From: Planctomycetales bacterium
GTDB lineage: Bacteria; Planctomycetota; Planctomycetia; Pirellulales; Pirellulaceae
Direction: 5' to 3'
Assembly: GCA_020426845.1 (NCBI GenBank)
Contig: JAGQPF010000483.1
Span: forward strand, 1 to 40,731
DNA length: 40,731 nucleotides
The notes under the pieces: model-generated
The model's database searches: none
Seen by the model: the letters and a program-made list of their open reading frames with translations, nothing else
Told to the model about the DNA's origin: nothing
Made by a program: the position numbers and the translations under genes
Shown: positions 6,455 through 16,861 of the stretch, in pieces
Layout: each line of letters starts with the position of its first letter
Position numbering within the stretch: position 1 is the stretch's first letter

Positions 6455-9280
6455 ATGAACAAACGTTCAACCCCGCGACGACTCGCCAAACTCGCCTCGC
6501 CTCGCTCCCGCCAGAGAAGTCGTCGACACCGCAATCGACTGACGCCTCGTTTCGAGCACCTCGAGAGTCGCATCGTGTTCAGCACGATGGCCATCAGCGG
6601 GACGAACATCGTCTATTCCGCGTCTCCGGGTGAGGCAAACAGCCTGACGGTGACGGAATCGGGCAGCACACTGACGTTCATCGACACAGGAGCCGTCATC
6701 GCGCCCGGGGCAGGGCCGTTCACGGTGATCAGTCCGAACGAGGTGCAGGTCAACACCGCAGGGCTCTCGTCATTGCAGTTCTCGCTGGGCGATCAGGATG
6801 ACAATCTGGATATTTCCGGTGTGACGTCAGCAAGCGGCATCGCCGGCACCAGCATCTACGGCCAGGAAGGCGACGACAACATCATCGGCAGCCAGGTTCG
6901 TGATGTCATCAACATCCTTGGCGCTGGTTCCGGCGTCGACACCATTGATGGACAGGGTGGCACGTCGGACCTGCTTGCCGTTTCAGTGGATGCAGATATT
7001 GTGCTGACAAACAACACACTGGCGATCGGCGGAGGCCTGCCGGGTGCACATGCGAATGTTGAGCAGGTGTCCTTGAGCGGCGGCGCCAGCGACAACATCA
7101 TTGACGCGTCCGCGGTGACCTCGGCCAGCAGCTTCGGCAGCGTGGGCATCAACGGACAGGAAGGCGACGACACGATCATCGGCAGCCAGATCCGTGACGT
7201 CGTCACCATTAGCGGCGCCAACCCCGGAGTCGACACGATTGACGGCCAGGGAGCGGCGAACGATCTTCTCAATGTGTTTGTTGACGCCGACATCACGCTC
7301 ACCGACAACGCGATCGCCATTGGTGGCGGCGCCCCGGGCGCCCACACCAACATGGAGCAGGCATTGTTGAGCGGCGGCGTCAGCGACAATGTCATTGACG
7401 CGTCCGCCGTGACCGCCGCCGGCGCCATTGTGAGCATTGGAATCAATGGCGGAGCCGGCAACGATACGCTGATTGGAAGTCAGATTCAGGACACCATCAC
7501 GATCAGCGGCAGCAATCCCGGCGTGGACACGATCGATGGTCAAGGTCACGCAAACGACCTGCTGAACATCATCGTCGATGGGGATATTGCGCTCGCCGAC
7601 TCGACCGTCGTGATCAATGGCAACTCGCCAACGACGCACTTGAACTTTGAGCGTGTGTTCGTCAATGGAGGCGCTGGAGACAACCTCCTCGACGCGACTG
7701 GAGTAACGGCGGCGGGAGGACTCGCTTTTGTCTCGCTCAGCGGTCACGGCGGCAGCGACACCATCCGGGTGAGCGACCTCGGTGTGCGCTACGATATTGA
7801 CGGGCGTGACGGATTGGACGTGCTGGACCTTGCCGGTGCGACCGAGACGCCGAATCTCATCACGACGGGCCCTGGGCCGATTGATGGGCTGGCAGGGACC
7901 TTTGTTGGCCCAAGCAGTTTTAGAAACATTGACCAGATTGTGCTTCCACCCGAGTACGACTTCACAACCGCATCCTACTCCAGTGCTGAAGGCGACGTTG
8001 TCAACACGATCGGCGTCGTGCAAGTGACTCGTTCGGTGAACACTTCGATTGCATCCTCGGTGGACGTTGAGCTGAACGGGATTGGCGCCACCGCTGGAGT
8101 GGACTTTGCCGCCGGCCCTATTCGTGTGGACTTTCTGCCGGGAGAAACTGTCAAGAGCGTGCCGGTCGAACTGTTCGGGGATGTCGATGTGGAGCTCGAC
8201 GAGACGATCTCCCTGGCCTTTGCCAACGGCATTTCCGGGGTTGCCAACCCGGTTGCGACGCTGACCATCGTGAACGACGACGCCAGCAATCAGCCGCCCG
8301 TGATCACTAGCGTCGCTACGGACGCCACTTTCGTCGCCAAGGCCGAGCCAGGCGACGTGGTCACGCTTGCCGCGACCTTCACGGACCCGGATGCTGGTGA
8401 CCTGCACATTGCGACGATCGACTGGGGCGATGGCACGACTTCCGTCGGTGTCGTTAACGAGCTCAGTGGGACGATCTCGGGCGAACATGCGTACGCGACG
8501 GGCGGGATCTTTGACGTGTCGGTGACCGTCAGCGACGACGACAGCGAATCGGACATCGAGTTCACCACGGCGGTCGTCTCCGGAATGAGACTAACCGACG
8601 CCGGCGTGCTTCAGATCGTTGGCACCAGCGGCAAGGATGTCGTCGTGGTCAAGCAGGTCGGCGATTCCGGAGAGACCAGCGGGCAGCTCAAGGTGATCGC
8701 CAATTGGGACGTGCAAGGCGATCACGACCATCACGAATACCATCATCACCACGGTGTCGAGATTCAAGCCTTTGATTTCGAGGACGTGGCGAGCATTGAG
8801 ATTCACCTCTGTGACGGGGATGATCACGCCATCCTTGGGAAGGGCGAGGGCCTAGCGATACCGGCGATTGTTTATGGGGGCGACGGAGACGACTATCTGG
8901 TGGGTGGCGCCGCCAATGACGTGCTGATGGGAGGTTCGGGAAGCGACTTATTGATTGGTCGTGGCGGAAACGACGTGCTTGTGGGCGGCGACGGCGACGA
9001 CAGACTTCATGGCGGGTGCGGCGACGACATTTTGATTGGCGGCTTCGGCGAAGATCGGCTGCGCGGCGGCCAGGGCCGTGACCTGTTGATTGGCGGTTCG
9101 ACGACGAATGAAGCCGACGCGAATGCAGCGGACATTGCGCTGGCCGAGTGGGAAGAGGCAGACCTGTGGGATGCAATCCTGGCACTGGGCGCACTCATCG
9201 ACGACAACGAACAGGACACGCTTGCCGGTGGTCATGGCGACGACGCGCTGTTCGCCGGACTGGGAGACATCGAGTTTTAG
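6455..9280 (+). CDS. Large surface protein: 98-residue repeats, Calx-beta, PKD, RTX
   Basis: The protein has 941 residues from ATG 6455, which has GGAAAG nine bases upstream; an ATG at 6431 is an alternative. The very basic N-terminus ends in FEHLESRIVFS, a motif of the LExR type found at the start of many large planctomycete exported proteins. About residues 110-470 hold a 98-residue unit, three full copies and a partial fourth, each with GxxGDDxIIGSQ and GVDTIDGQG. A Calx-beta domain follows at about 500-610, ending in TLTIVNDD. A PKD-like domain is at about 614-710 (IDWGDGT, HAYATGG). A His-rich stretch lies at 756-766. RTX calcium-binding nonapeptides (GGxGxDxLxGG) occupy about 806-881. 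The product is probably an adhesion or cell-surface protein that folds on calcium outside the cell. No catalytic domain or C-terminal sorting signal was seen. Confidence 0.9.
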   Translation: MNKRSTPRRLAKLASPRSRQRSRRHRNRLTPRFEHLESRIVFSTMAISGTNIVYSASPGEANSLTVTESGSTLTFIDTGAVIAPGAGPFTVISPNEVQVNTAGLSSLQFSLGDQDDNLDISGVTSASGIAGTSIYGQEGDDNIIGSQVRDVINILGAGSGVDTIDGQGGTSDLLAVSVDADIVLTNNTLAIGGGLPGAHANVEQVSLSGGASDNIIDASAVTSASSFGSVGINGQEGDDTIIGSQIRDVVTISGANPGVDTIDGQGAANDLLNVFVDADITLTDNAIAIGGGAPGAHTNMEQALLSGGVSDNVIDASAVTAAGAIVSIGINGGAGNDTLIGSQIQDTITISGSNPGVDTIDGQGHANDLLNIIVDGDIALADSTVVINGNSPTTHLNFERVFVNGGAGDNLLDATGVTAAGGLAFVSLSGHGGSDTIRVSDLGVRYDIDGRDGLDVLDLAGATETPNLITTGPGPIDGLAGTFVGPSSFRNIDQIVLPPEYDFTTASYSSAEGDVVNTIGVVQVTRSVNTSIASSVDVELNGIGATAGVDFAAGPIRVDFLPGETVKSVPVELFGDVDVELDETISLAFANGISGVANPVATLTIVNDDASNQPPVITSVATDATFVAKAEPGDVVTLAATFTDPDAGDLHIATIDWGDGTTSVGVVNELSGTISGEHAYATGGIFDVSVTVSDDDSESDIEFTTAVVSGMRLTDAGVLQIVGTSGKDVVVVKQVGDSGETSGQLKVIANWDVQGDHDHHEYHHHHGVEIQAFDFEDVASIEIHLCDGDDHAILGKGEGLAIPAIVYGGDGDDYLVGGAANDVLMGGSGSDLLIGRGGNDVLVGGDGDDRLHGGCGDDILIGGFGEDRLRGGQGRDLLIGGSTTNEADANAADIALAEWEEADLWDAILALGALIDDNEQDTLAGGHGDDALFAGLGDIEF

Positions 9281-9324
9281 GATTGCTCTGGAAACTGTCT
9301 CGAGCAGTGTGCTGAGGTCGTCGG

Positions 9325-10074
9325 TTACTCGTCGGACGGAAGGGCCACGCTTAGAACTTCAAGATTTGCTGTCTTGCCGGCAGGCACTTCAGCCTCGATC
9401 GCACGGGATCTACGGTTCGTCTGGCTTGTGTCGAGGTAACCTTGTCGTTCATGCCAGAGACGCAGTTTCACGGAACCAGCTGGTAGGTTGGACAGCTTGA
9501 ACTCACCTCGACGATTGGTGACGGCGAGATAGGGTGAAGGTCCTACGAAAATGAAGCCGACTTCATCGCGATGCTTCGCGCATCTCAGGGTTAGCGGCGA
9601 CGTATGGGCTTTGTCGAAACGCAACACGAGGGAGGCGTTCGTCTCGATCGGGCTTTGATGGGCATTGGCGGGAGCATCCACAACCGGCGAATGGCCATTC
9701 GAAGCGATCGTGATATCCGATCCGACAAGTGCGTACGTAAATCTCGGAGTGAAGCCATCGGCGGATATCTCAATTCGCCGATGGCTTGACGCCTCGCGAA
9801 CTGCGTCGTGAATGGCAGGAAGTGAGTCTGGCGTGTAGATGACTACGCCCGGGAGTGGAGTCCCGTCGTCATTCAGAACTCGCCCCGAAACACTACCCCA
9901 ATCGGCCGCAGCAGCGAGGCTGGTCACCAAGCCTAGTGCCGTCAACACTAAAACGTTGGGTTGGCCACCGCCCCTAACTCGTGGCTCGCCACGACTTCGC
10001 GAGTTTTCCAACCCCAAAACCAAGGCTTGACGGTCCACTAGTGCAAGCGGCGCGGTCCACGGAGTGAGGTTCAC
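9325..10074 (-). CDS. Carboxypeptidase-regulatory-like secreted protein
   Basis: The open frame from GTG 10074 gives 249 residues, but the first 40 look non-coding (rich in Arg/Gly and containing a palindrome at 9983-9998). A hydrophobic signal-like stretch VLVLTALGLVTSLAAAADW begins near 9950, and GTG 9948 could be the real start. The mature part begins WGSVSGRVLNDDGTPLPGV, typical of planctomycete proteins with a carboxypeptidase-regulatory/Ig-like fold. The second half has LTLRCAKHRDEVGFIFV, then YLAVTNRRGEFKLSNLPAGS and LRLWHE. In related proteins, as I remember them, the corresponding place reads CxxHPWM, a cupredoxin-like metal site. Here CAKHR keeps the Cys and His but not the PWM. It converges on the surface-protein gene with a 44-base gap. 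Binding or structural role inferred; no enzyme motif. Confidence 0.65.
   Translation of the reverse strand: MNLTPWTAPLALVDRQALVLGLENSRSRGEPRVRGGGQPNVLVLTALGLVTSLAAAADWGSVSGRVLNDDGTPLPGVVIYTPDSLPAIHDAVREASSHRRIEISADGFTPRFTYALVGSDITIASNGHSPVVDAPANAHQSPIETNASLVLRFDKAHTSPLTLRCAKHRDEVGFIFVGPSPYLAVTNRRGEFKLSNLPAGSVKLRLWHERQGYLDTSQTNRRSRAIEAEVPAGKTANLEVLSVALPSDE
9976..10005. repeat. Small palindromic repeat
   Basis: AACTCG (9976-9981) pairs with CGAGTT (10000-10005), and inside it TCGTGGC-TC-GCCACGA forms a seven-base stem with a two-base loop. The two stems share bases and would compete. It looks like a short intergenic repeat, which argues that coding in the gene at 9325-10074 starts downstream of it. 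Confidence 0.55.
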
Positions 10075-10193
10075 GAAAACGTCCGCGCAAAAAAAGAGCC
10101 ATACTTGCCTAAACGGTCCTTCGCTTCAACTCTCCATTTGAGGCATGAAGCACCAGCGAATTGCGACTACCAAACCGGCCACCCAACACGGAG

Positions 10194-11597
10194 CTACCCA
10201 AATAGCTCCATGATCGGCTTGCCGGTTGTGATCGGCCGGGAGATGCCGCTGTTGTTCTGTGGCGAGTTGAGCGGAATGTCCAGCGCGTGGTAGACCGTTG
10301 CGGCGAGCTCTTCGGGACGCACCGGGTTGTGGGTCACGTAGCCGGCGAGCTTGTCCGTCTTGCCGTAGACAGCCCCGCCAGCGATGCCCGCGCCCGCGAG
10401 AATGGACGAGAAACACTTGGGCCAATGCTGACGGCCGGGAGGCAGCTGCGTGAGGATCTTGGGCGTGCGACCGAACTCTCCGGTGACCACCACCAGCGTG
10501 TTGTCGAGCATCCCGCGGTCTTTCAAATCAGCGAGCAGCGCCGAAAGCGCCTGGTCGAGCCGGGGAAGGCAGAATCCCATTCCGTACGAACCGGTGCCGA
10601 AGGCATTGCCCATGCCCATGTTGCCGCCGTGCATGTCCCAACTGCTGCTCGGGGGCCCGGCTGTCTCGTGCGGGGCCTGGCCCGTCCAGCCGTTGACGGT
10701 CACGAAGCGGACGCCCGCTTCCACCATGCGTCGCGCCAGCAACAGGTTTTGCCCGAGCGGATGCCGGCCGTAACGATCACGCAACTGAACTGGCTCGCGG
10801 TCGAGCTTGAACGCGTCGCGGCCCTCGGACCGCGTCATCGCATCGTAGCCCTTCTCTCGCAACTGCGCCCAATCCTTGCCTCGGTCGTCATTGGAAAGCA
10901 CTTTGCTCTCCAGCTTGCCGAGCAGTTCGCGACGCTGATCAACGCGTGACCGGTCGCCAACGTCGTAGATCTCGGGCGGAGCGAAATCGTCCATCGCCGG
11001 ATGATTTTGGGCCGAGCCGATGAACACCGGCGCGTAGGCCGAGCCGAGATAGCCGCCGATGCCGATGTTCGGCGCGCAGAATACGGGGGGCCCCACGCAC
11101 TTGATCAGCCACGCGTTGGAGACGATGTTGCGCTTGCTCGGGTGAATCTTGGAGACGAACGACCCCATATAGGGCAGGTCGTCCGGAACGCCTTGAGCCA
11201 CGCGCTTCACGGATTGTCCGCTGAGCAAATTGTGCATGGCGTCAAAGTGGTTGCTGATCGCGCCGGGATGAGTCATCGAATTGATCAGCGTGAACTGGTC
11301 CGTCAGCTTGGCCAGCTCCGTGTGCATCTCGTTGATCCGCATGCCCGGCACTTTGGTCGCGATCGGGTTGTATGGACCGCGAATCGTATCCGGAGCTTCG
11401 GGCTTCATGTCCCACGTGTCCACGTGGCTGGGCCCGCCACAGAGAAGCACGAAGATGCAGGACTTCTCGGCCGCCTTCGCGTTGCCGTCGCCATCGACCT
11501 GATCGACCCCCATCACCATGCCGGGCATCCCCAGCGTCATGGCGCCCATGCCGCCCACGAGCATCGCTTGTCGGCGGTTGAGTTCGAACTCGCTCAT
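10194..11597 (-). CDS. DUF1501 family Tat-exported protein
   Basis: The 467-residue protein starts at ATG 11597 with AGGA about seven bases upstream. The N-terminus is a twin-arginine signal (NRRQAM, then a Met/Gly-rich hydrophobic stretch). The body shows DUF1501 hallmarks: CIFVLLCGGPSHVDTWDMKP near residue 50, RRMVEAGVRFVTVNGW, and LKDRGMLDNTLVVVTGEFGR, ending in the family's typical LDIPLNSPQ region. DUF1501 is related to the alkaline phosphatase/sulfatase fold, but its activity is unknown. It is the last of three minus-strand genes and begins 119 bases after the preceding DUF1501 gene. In planctomycetes such genes usually follow a DUF1549/DUF1553 gene, as here, which suggests the proteins work together in the periplasm. 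Confidence 0.93.
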   Translation of the reverse strand: MSEFELNRRQAMLVGGMGAMTLGMPGMVMGVDQVDGDGNAKAAEKSCIFVLLCGGPSHVDTWDMKPEAPDTIRGPYNPIATKVPGMRINEMHTELAKLTDQFTLINSMTHPGAISNHFDAMHNLLSGQSVKRVAQGVPDDLPYMGSFVSKIHPSKRNIVSNAWLIKCVGPPVFCAPNIGIGGYLGSAYAPVFIGSAQNHPAMDDFAPPEIYDVGDRSRVDQRRELLGKLESKVLSNDDRGKDWAQLREKGYDAMTRSEGRDAFKLDREPVQLRDRYGRHPLGQNLLLARRMVEAGVRFVTVNGWTGQAPHETAGPPSSSWDMHGGNMGMGNAFGTGSYGMGFCLPRLDQALSALLADLKDRGMLDNTLVVVTGEFGRTPKILTQLPPGRQHWPKCFSSILAGAGIAGGAVYGKTDKLAGYVTHNPVRPEELAATVYHALDIPLNSPQNNSGISRPITTGKPIMELFG

Positions 11598-11716
11598 CGG
11601 TTGTCCTACATCGGTTGGGGTTCGGGATGGGTTCTGACGCTTCGTGCGCCAGCTTCAAACTGATTTTGCGGCAGTCGCTCAGGCCCGTCAATCCAATTCG
11701 GCCCGGAACAAATCCA

Positions 11717-13219
11717 CTACGCCAACAGATCGTGAATCACGTGGGCGCCTTCGACGCCGGTGAGTCGCTGATCGAGTCCCTGATAGGCGAATGTTAGACG
11801 CTGGTGGTCAATCCCGAGCGTGTGCAGGATCGTGGCGTTGAGGTCGTTGATGTGGACCGGGTTCTCGAGAATGTTGTATGCCCAGTTGTCGGTCTTCCCA
11901 TACTCGAATCCGCGTTTGACGCCGCCGCCGGCCAGCCACGTCGTGAAGCAACGGCCATGGTGGTCGCGGCCGTGATTGTCCTTGGTCAGCTGGCCTTGCG
12001 AGTAGATGGTGCGTCCGAACTCCCCGCCGCAAATTACGAGCGTGTCGTCCAGCATCCCGCGCTGCTTGAGGTCGCGGATCAACGCCATTGCGGGCCGGTC
12101 GATGTCGCCGCATTGATTGCGAAGGTTGGAAGGCAGTGCTCCGTGCTGGTCCCAGCCGCGGTGGAATAGCTGGATATATCGCACGCCACGCTCGAGCATG
12201 CGGCGGGCAAGCAGCACATTGCGGGCAAAGGTGCCGGGCTTATTGACCTCTGCGCCGTAAAGCGACAGCGTGTCCGCCGACTCGTCCGCGATGTCAAACA
12301 GCTCGGGCACCGCGGTCTGCATGCGGAACGCCATTTCGTATTGGGCGATCCGCGCGGAGGTTTCGGGATCCCCGTACGACTCGAACTCCTCGCCGTTAAT
12401 CTCCGCGAGGGTGTCAAGTTGCTGGCGCCTGGTGTCGCGATCGAGGCCGGCAGGATTGGTCAGATACAGCACCGGCTCGCGGCCGCTCCGCATGCTGACT
12501 CCCTGATGGCGGCTCGGCAGGAACCCTGCCCCCCAGAGACGCGAGTAAAGGGCTTGGCTCTGCCCGCGGCCCTTGGAGATCATCACGACATACGCCGGCA
12601 AATTGTCGTTCAGGCTGCCCAGTCCGTAGGACAGCCAGGCGCCCATGGCCGGCTTGCCTAGCTGCTGTGTGCCGGTGTTGATATAGGTGATCGCGGGGTC
12701 GTGGTTGATCGCTTCGGTGTTCATCGATTTGACGATGGTGATCTCGTCGACAATCGACGCCACGTTGGGAAGCAGGTCGGAGTTCACCCAGGTGCCGTGC
12801 TCGCCGTACCGTTTGAATTCAAACATGGGCGCGACGCAAGGGAACGACTTCTGACCGCTCGTCATGCCCGTCAGCCGCTGGCCCATGCGAATTTCGGCCG
12901 GCAACTCGCTGCCATGCAAATCTCGCATCTCGGGATGGTAATCGAACATGTCGATATGCGACGGACCGCCCGAGAAGAACAGGTAGATCACACGCTTCGC
13001 CTTCGGCGCGAAATGCGGCAACCCGGCAAGTCCCGGCGAAACCGAACTTGTCGCGGAAGGCGCGGCCATGGCGGCGTCGCCCATGACCGATGCCAGGCCA
13101 AGCGCCCCCAGCCCGCCACAGCTGCGCTGAAGGAAGTAACGTCGCGTTTGCTCTGCCAATTCGTCCCGGTGTCGAGCGAAATGGGGATTGGATCGGCGGG
13201 CGTCTTGCGGGGAAGTCAT
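11717..13219 (-). CDS. DUF1501 family Tat-exported protein
   Basis: The 500-residue protein has a longer N-terminus than its neighbour, with the twin-arginine motif at R26-R27 ([14 protein letters not shown]) before a hydrophobic stretch. DUF1501 motifs are clear: [48 protein letters not shown], and [21 protein letters not shown], followed by [21 protein letters not shown] and a C-terminal [15 protein letters not shown]. The His-rich segment is shared by this longer subtype of the family and may bind metal. It starts 84 bases after the DUF1553 gene ends and belongs to the same apparent operon. The two DUF1501 proteins differ enough to belong to separate subtypes, so they are not a recent duplication. 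Confidence 0.94.
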   Translation of the reverse strand: MTSPQDARRSNPHFARHRDELAEQTRRYFLQRSCGGLGALGLASVMGDAAMAAPSATSSVSPGLAGLPHFAPKAKRVIYLFFSGGPSHIDMFDYHPEMRDLHGSELPAEIRMGQRLTGMTSGQKSFPCVAPMFEFKRYGEHGTWVNSDLLPNVASIVDEITIVKSMNTEAINHDPAITYINTGTQQLGKPAMGAWLSYGLGSLNDNLPAYVVMISKGRGQSQALYSRLWGAGFLPSRHQGVSMRSGREPVLYLTNPAGLDRDTRRQQLDTLAEINGEEFESYGDPETSARIAQYEMAFRMQTAVPELFDIADESADTLSLYGAEVNKPGTFARNVLLARRMLERGVRYIQLFHRGWDQHGALPSNLRNQCGDIDRPAMALIRDLKQRGMLDDTLVICGGEFGRTIYSQGQLTKDNHGRDHHGRCFTTWLAGGGVKRGFEYGKTDNWAYNILENPVHINDLNATILHTLGIDHQRLTFAYQGLDQRLTGVEGAHVIHDLLA

Positions 13220-13303
13220 GTCGGTTACTCGGCAGCGGGCAGTATTCGTTGGGTAGTTGGGCGGAGATGCCAGCGATGACGTCAGCGTGCGCGAAGAAGC
13301 GTT

Positions 13304-16300
13304 TCAATGGCGGGTCAACGTGGCATCCATATTCAGCAGCACGTTCGCCACCACGGCCCAGGCGGCGTGTTCGGCAACGTCCAGCGTGGCATCACGGGGG
13401 CTTTCACCGACGCCCAGCAGCTCATTGGCCGCGTTGAGGTCGCCACGAAACTTCTGCAGTTGGCGCTCATGCAGCAAGCGCAGAGCGCTCATCACGCGCG
13501 GAGTGGGCTCGCGGGCCGTCAGCAAGCGATGGCCGAGCGAGATTTTCTCCTCCACGGAGGCTGCGTCCGACTTCATTAGTCGCTCGGCGAAGGCTCTCGC
13601 AGCCTCGACAAATTGAACGCCGTTCATCATGTAAAGGGATTGCAGCGGCGTGTTGGTGCGCGGCCGTTGGACGACACACTTTTCTCGCGTCGGAGCGTCC
13701 ATAATCAACATACCCGGGTGCGGCGACGATCGCTTCCAGTAGATGTACATGCTTTTGCGGTACAGATCCTCGCCCTTGTCTTGCACAAAGCGAACGTTGC
13801 CCGACAGCGAGACTTCGTTCCAAAGCCCCGGCGGTTGATACGGTTTGACCCCGGGGCCGCCCACGTGATCGACCAGCAAGCCAGATGCGTGCAGCGCAAG
13901 GTCTCGAATCAGCTCTCCCTGCAAACGGTAACGGGGCGCGCGGGCCAGCAGTAAATTCTCCGGATCCCGGGCCAGCAGTTCGGGGGTCGCTCGCGATGAT
14001 TGTCGATACGTCGCGGACATCAAGATCTCTTTCCAGATTCGTTTGATGTCCCATCCCTGCTCGCGAAACTCCACTGCCAAGTGGTCGAGCAACAATGGAT
14101 GCGTCGGCCAGGCCCCCTGAGAGCCAAAGTCCATCGGAGTGGCGACGATCCCGCGCCCGAAGATCATCGACCAATAGCGGTTGACGGCGACGCGCGCTGT
14201 GAGCGGGTGCTCGGGCGCCACCAGCCATTGAGCCAGCCCGAGACGATTGGCCGGGGCGTCCTTCGGCAGGGGTGGCAGCACGGACGGAACGCCCGGTTTG
14301 ATCACTTCACTCGTATCCGGCGACGCGTAGTGTCCACGCATCAACACGAATGTCTCGCGCGGCTGGGGCTGCTCGCCCATCACCATGCACGTAATCGTTT
14401 GTTTCTTAAGGGCCGCGACCTGGCCTTCCAGCGTCGACTTTTCTTTCGTCAGCCTTTGGTGCTCGGCGTCGACGGTTGTCAGGTAATGGGTTCGCAGTTG
14501 GTCGCTCTGCTCTTTGGATCGCTGATCCGCGGGGATGGCCAGCAGGTCGCCAAGCGGATCGTTGCCGGCGATCGCCGCCACCTCGGTGTCGGAGAGCGTG
14601 CGGGCGTAGAGTCGCACTTCGTCGACGAGTCCCTTGTAACCCGACGAGTTGTTGCGTCGGCCGATCTTGAGAGGCACTTGGGATTGAGTCGTCTCCGTCA
14701 GACGATCCTCGTTGACCTCCCAAGGCTCCACCGCGCCGTTGATGAAGATCTTCACTCCGGCGGCTTTGCCGGAGCCGTCATACGTGGCGAACAGGTGAGT
14801 CCATTGATCGGCTGGAATGGCCTTCTTCGTCGTGACTTTGATCGCGTTCTCGGGCCACTTGTTGATCAGGTGGAGCGACACACGGCCACCGGAAAGCAGC
14901 AGGTCCCAGCCCCGATGCGCGTTGGCCTCATCCATTTTGGCGAGCGGAGCGCCGCTGGGATTTCCTTCGGGGCGCACCCAACAGCCATAGCTGAACCCGT
15001 CCGTGCGTTCGAAGTTCCCGACGTTGGCGGCTTCCAGAAAATTGCCGCCGTCCACTTTCAAGGCGTTGCCGAACTTGCCTTCGACCCAGGTCGGCTTGCC
15101 CGAAAGTTTCGCAGACGCCTTGGCGTCGGCGCCGTTGGCCGCTTGGCGTCCCTTCGTCTCGTCCAACGGGAAGTGGGCCAATAGATCGGTTGGCAACTGA
15201 GGTTTGGCGTCTGCGGCGATTCGCTTGGCTTGTTCGGCGAGCCACTGCTGGAACGGCTCCTCCACCTCGGCGGCTCGTGACGAAATCTGCTCGGTGACCT
15301 TCGCGAGCTGTTGTTCCAAAGCAGTGATTTCGGCATCGCGTTTGGCATCGGGCACATTGACCAGCGGCGCCTGGTTGCCGCTGCGACTCTGCATGCCCGG
15401 ATCGCTGGTCTGATTAAAGAAAGCGAAGAATTGGTAGTACTCTTTTTGGGTGATCGGATCGAACTTGTGTCGATGGCACTGACCACATTCCATCGAAATG
15501 CCCAACCACACGTTGGAAGTCGTCTTAACGCGATCGACCACATAGTCCACTCGCCACTCCTCCGCGATCGCGCCGCCCTCGTCGGTGGTGGCGTGATGGC
15601 GGTTAAATCCCGAGGCGATCTGTTGATGAGGAGTCGGGTTCGGCAGCAGGTCGCCGGCGAGTTGCTCGATCGTAAACTGATCGAACGGCATGTTTGAGTT
15701 GTAAGCGTTGATCACCCAGTCGCGCCACGGCCACATGTCGCGCGGGCCGTCGGCGTGAAAGACGCTGGTGTCGCCATAGCGTGCCGCATCCAGCCAATTC
15801 AGCGCCATTCGCTCGCCGAACGCGGGCTTCGCCAGATAGTAGTCCACCATCTGCTCGTACCAGTTTTCATCGCTTGTCGCGGCAAATCGCTGCAACTCTT
15901 CGAGAGTCGGAGGGACGCCGTTGAGATCGAGAGCGACACGGCGAATTAGCGTCGGTCTCGCGGCTTCGGGAGACGGCGTCAGTCCAGCCGCCTCCAGCCT
16001 CGCCAGCACAAAGGGGTCAATCGAGTTGCGGACCCAACCGGCTTGCCTCACGGCGGGTGGCTCCACCTTTTGCGGCGCGACGAACGACCAATGCTGCTCG
16101 TAAGGTGCGCCCTGCTCAATCCAACGCTTCAGGATCTCGCGCTGCTCGTCGCTCAGCGGCTTCTTTGCCTCCACGGGCGGCATGATCAGATCGTGGTCGT
16201 CGCTGAGCACCCGGGCCAGCAGTTCGCTTTCCTCCGGCTTGCCGGGCTGCAGTGTCTCCAACGCGGCGTCGCGCTGGTCCAGCCGCAGCTCCGCCTTGCG

Positions 16301-16456
16301 ACCGGCCTCATCCGGACCGTGGCAGGAGAAACAGTGCGCCGACAGAATGGGCCTCACGTCCCGATTGTATTGCAGGGGCTCCGCCGCGGTGGCAGCCTGG
16401 GTAGAAAGCAAAGTGAGGGCAAGGAAAGCGAGAGATCGGCTAGAGGTTCGATTCAT
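13304..16456 (-). CDS. Planctomycete cytochrome-like protein: haem c, DUF1549, LamG, DUF1553
   Basis: The 1050-residue protein has a Sec signal peptide (to about residue 25). It then has the planctomycete cytochrome-type domain, with [21 protein letters not shown] giving a haem-attachment motif CFSCH at 42-46. DUF1549 follows ([29 protein letters not shown]), with a second CxxCH (CGQCH, 324-328) in its conserved [13 protein letters not shown] segment. A LamG/concanavalin-type domain (about 425-630) sits in the middle. DUF1553 occupies about 740-1000 ([33 protein letters not shown]). All are expected for this family, whose reaction is unknown. An exported carbohydrate-related electron-transfer role is plausible because of the haem and LamG domains. 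It heads the three-gene unit with two DUF1501 genes and is divergent from the gene at 16862. Confidence 0.95.
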   Translation of the reverse strand: MNRTSSRSLAFLALTLLSTQAATAAEPLQYNRDVRPILSAHCFSCHGPDEAGRKAELRLDQRDAALETLQPGKPEESELLARVLSDDHDLIMPPVEAKKPLSDEQREILKRWIEQGAPYEQHWSFVAPQKVEPPAVRQAGWVRNSIDPFVLARLEAAGLTPSPEAARPTLIRRVALDLNGVPPTLEELQRFAATSDENWYEQMVDYYLAKPAFGERMALNWLDAARYGDTSVFHADGPRDMWPWRDWVINAYNSNMPFDQFTIEQLAGDLLPNPTPHQQIASGFNRHHATTDEGGAIAEEWRVDYVVDRVKTTSNVWLGISMECGQCHRHKFDPITQKEYYQFFAFFNQTSDPGMQSRSGNQAPLVNVPDAKRDAEITALEQQLAKVTEQISSRAAEVEEPFQQWLAEQAKRIAADAKPQLPTDLLAHFPLDETKGRQAANGADAKASAKLSGKPTWVEGKFGNALKVDGGNFLEAANVGNFERTDGFSYGCWVRPEGNPSGAPLAKMDEANAHRGWDLLLSGGRVSLHLINKWPENAIKVTTKKAIPADQWTHLFATYDGSGKAAGVKIFINGAVEPWEVNEDRLTETTQSQVPLKIGRRNNSSGYKGLVDEVRLYARTLSDTEVAAIAGNDPLGDLLAIPADQRSKEQSDQLRTHYLTTVDAEHQRLTKEKSTLEGQVAALKKQTITCMVMGEQPQPRETFVLMRGHYASPDTSEVIKPGVPSVLPPLPKDAPANRLGLAQWLVAPEHPLTARVAVNRYWSMIFGRGIVATPMDFGSQGAWPTHPLLLDHLAVEFREQGWDIKRIWKEILMSATYRQSSRATPELLARDPENLLLARAPRYRLQGELIRDLALHASGLLVDHVGGPGVKPYQPPGLWNEVSLSGNVRFVQDKGEDLYRKSMYIYWKRSSPHPGMLIMDAPTREKCVVQRPRTNTPLQSLYMMNGVQFVEAARAFAERLMKSDAASVEEKISLGHRLLTAREPTPRVMSALRLLHERQLQKFRGDLNAANELLGVGESPRDATLDVAEHAAWAVVANVLLNMDATLTRH

Positions 16457-16861
16457 GGCTGAACGGAACTCAGTGGGATGCAGGGTAGGAGCAGCAGTCG
16501 GAAGCGGTCAACGTTATTGGCCAGATTCCGAGGGGCCTGGCGCTCCTTGTTATCGAGCGGAAGGCGTCACGCCGCGGTGAAGGTGGGGGGCGGAATGGAA
16601 ATCCCGCACTGTTTAATTATGACAAGATCTATCCCCTTGTCGAACACCGGATTGCGGCCGATCGGCGGAGCCGCCTTTGGCGAACACCGATTGGCGCTCG
16701 CCAAAGGCTATATTTACGGGATGTTGGGTCGGAGGTAGCTGGTGTTTTCAACGGCCTTCTGCCCCTCCCATTCGCCTCTGATCATGTGTCGATGGCCCGC
16801 GAACGGACCTTCCGTTTACGAACCAACCCCCCACCGACAACTACAAAACCCGGCTGAGTTT
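16457..16861. other. Divergent intergenic region with inverted repeat
   Basis: This 405-base gap lies between two large genes transcribed in opposite directions and should contain both promoters. It holds an inverted repeat at 16669-16708 (separate entry) and an imperfect direct repeat of CGAACACCG-ATTG at 16641 and 16681. The open codons 16742-16861 ahead of the plus-strand gene lack signal-peptide character and are probably not translated. Confidence 0.5.
16669..16708. repeat. Inverted repeat, AGCC-CCTTTGGCGA type
   Basis: CCTTTGGCGA (16674-16683) is repeated perfectly inverted as TCGCCAAAGG (16698-16707), and the pairing can be extended on the outside by AGCC/GCT with a bulge. The 14-base loop contains ACCGATTGGC. 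No T-run follows, so it is not a standard terminator. Confidence 0.6.

Noticed and set aside
6983-8488. 501-codon open frame on the minus strand
   Set aside because: It is opposite the surface-protein repeats. Its repetitive Val/Asp-rich pattern follows from those repeats, and it has no signal or domain of its own.
14000-15184. 394-codon open frame on the plus strand
   Set aside because: It is antisense to the DUF1549/LamG/DUF1553 gene and rich in Arg/His with no motif, as expected from GC-rich antisense.
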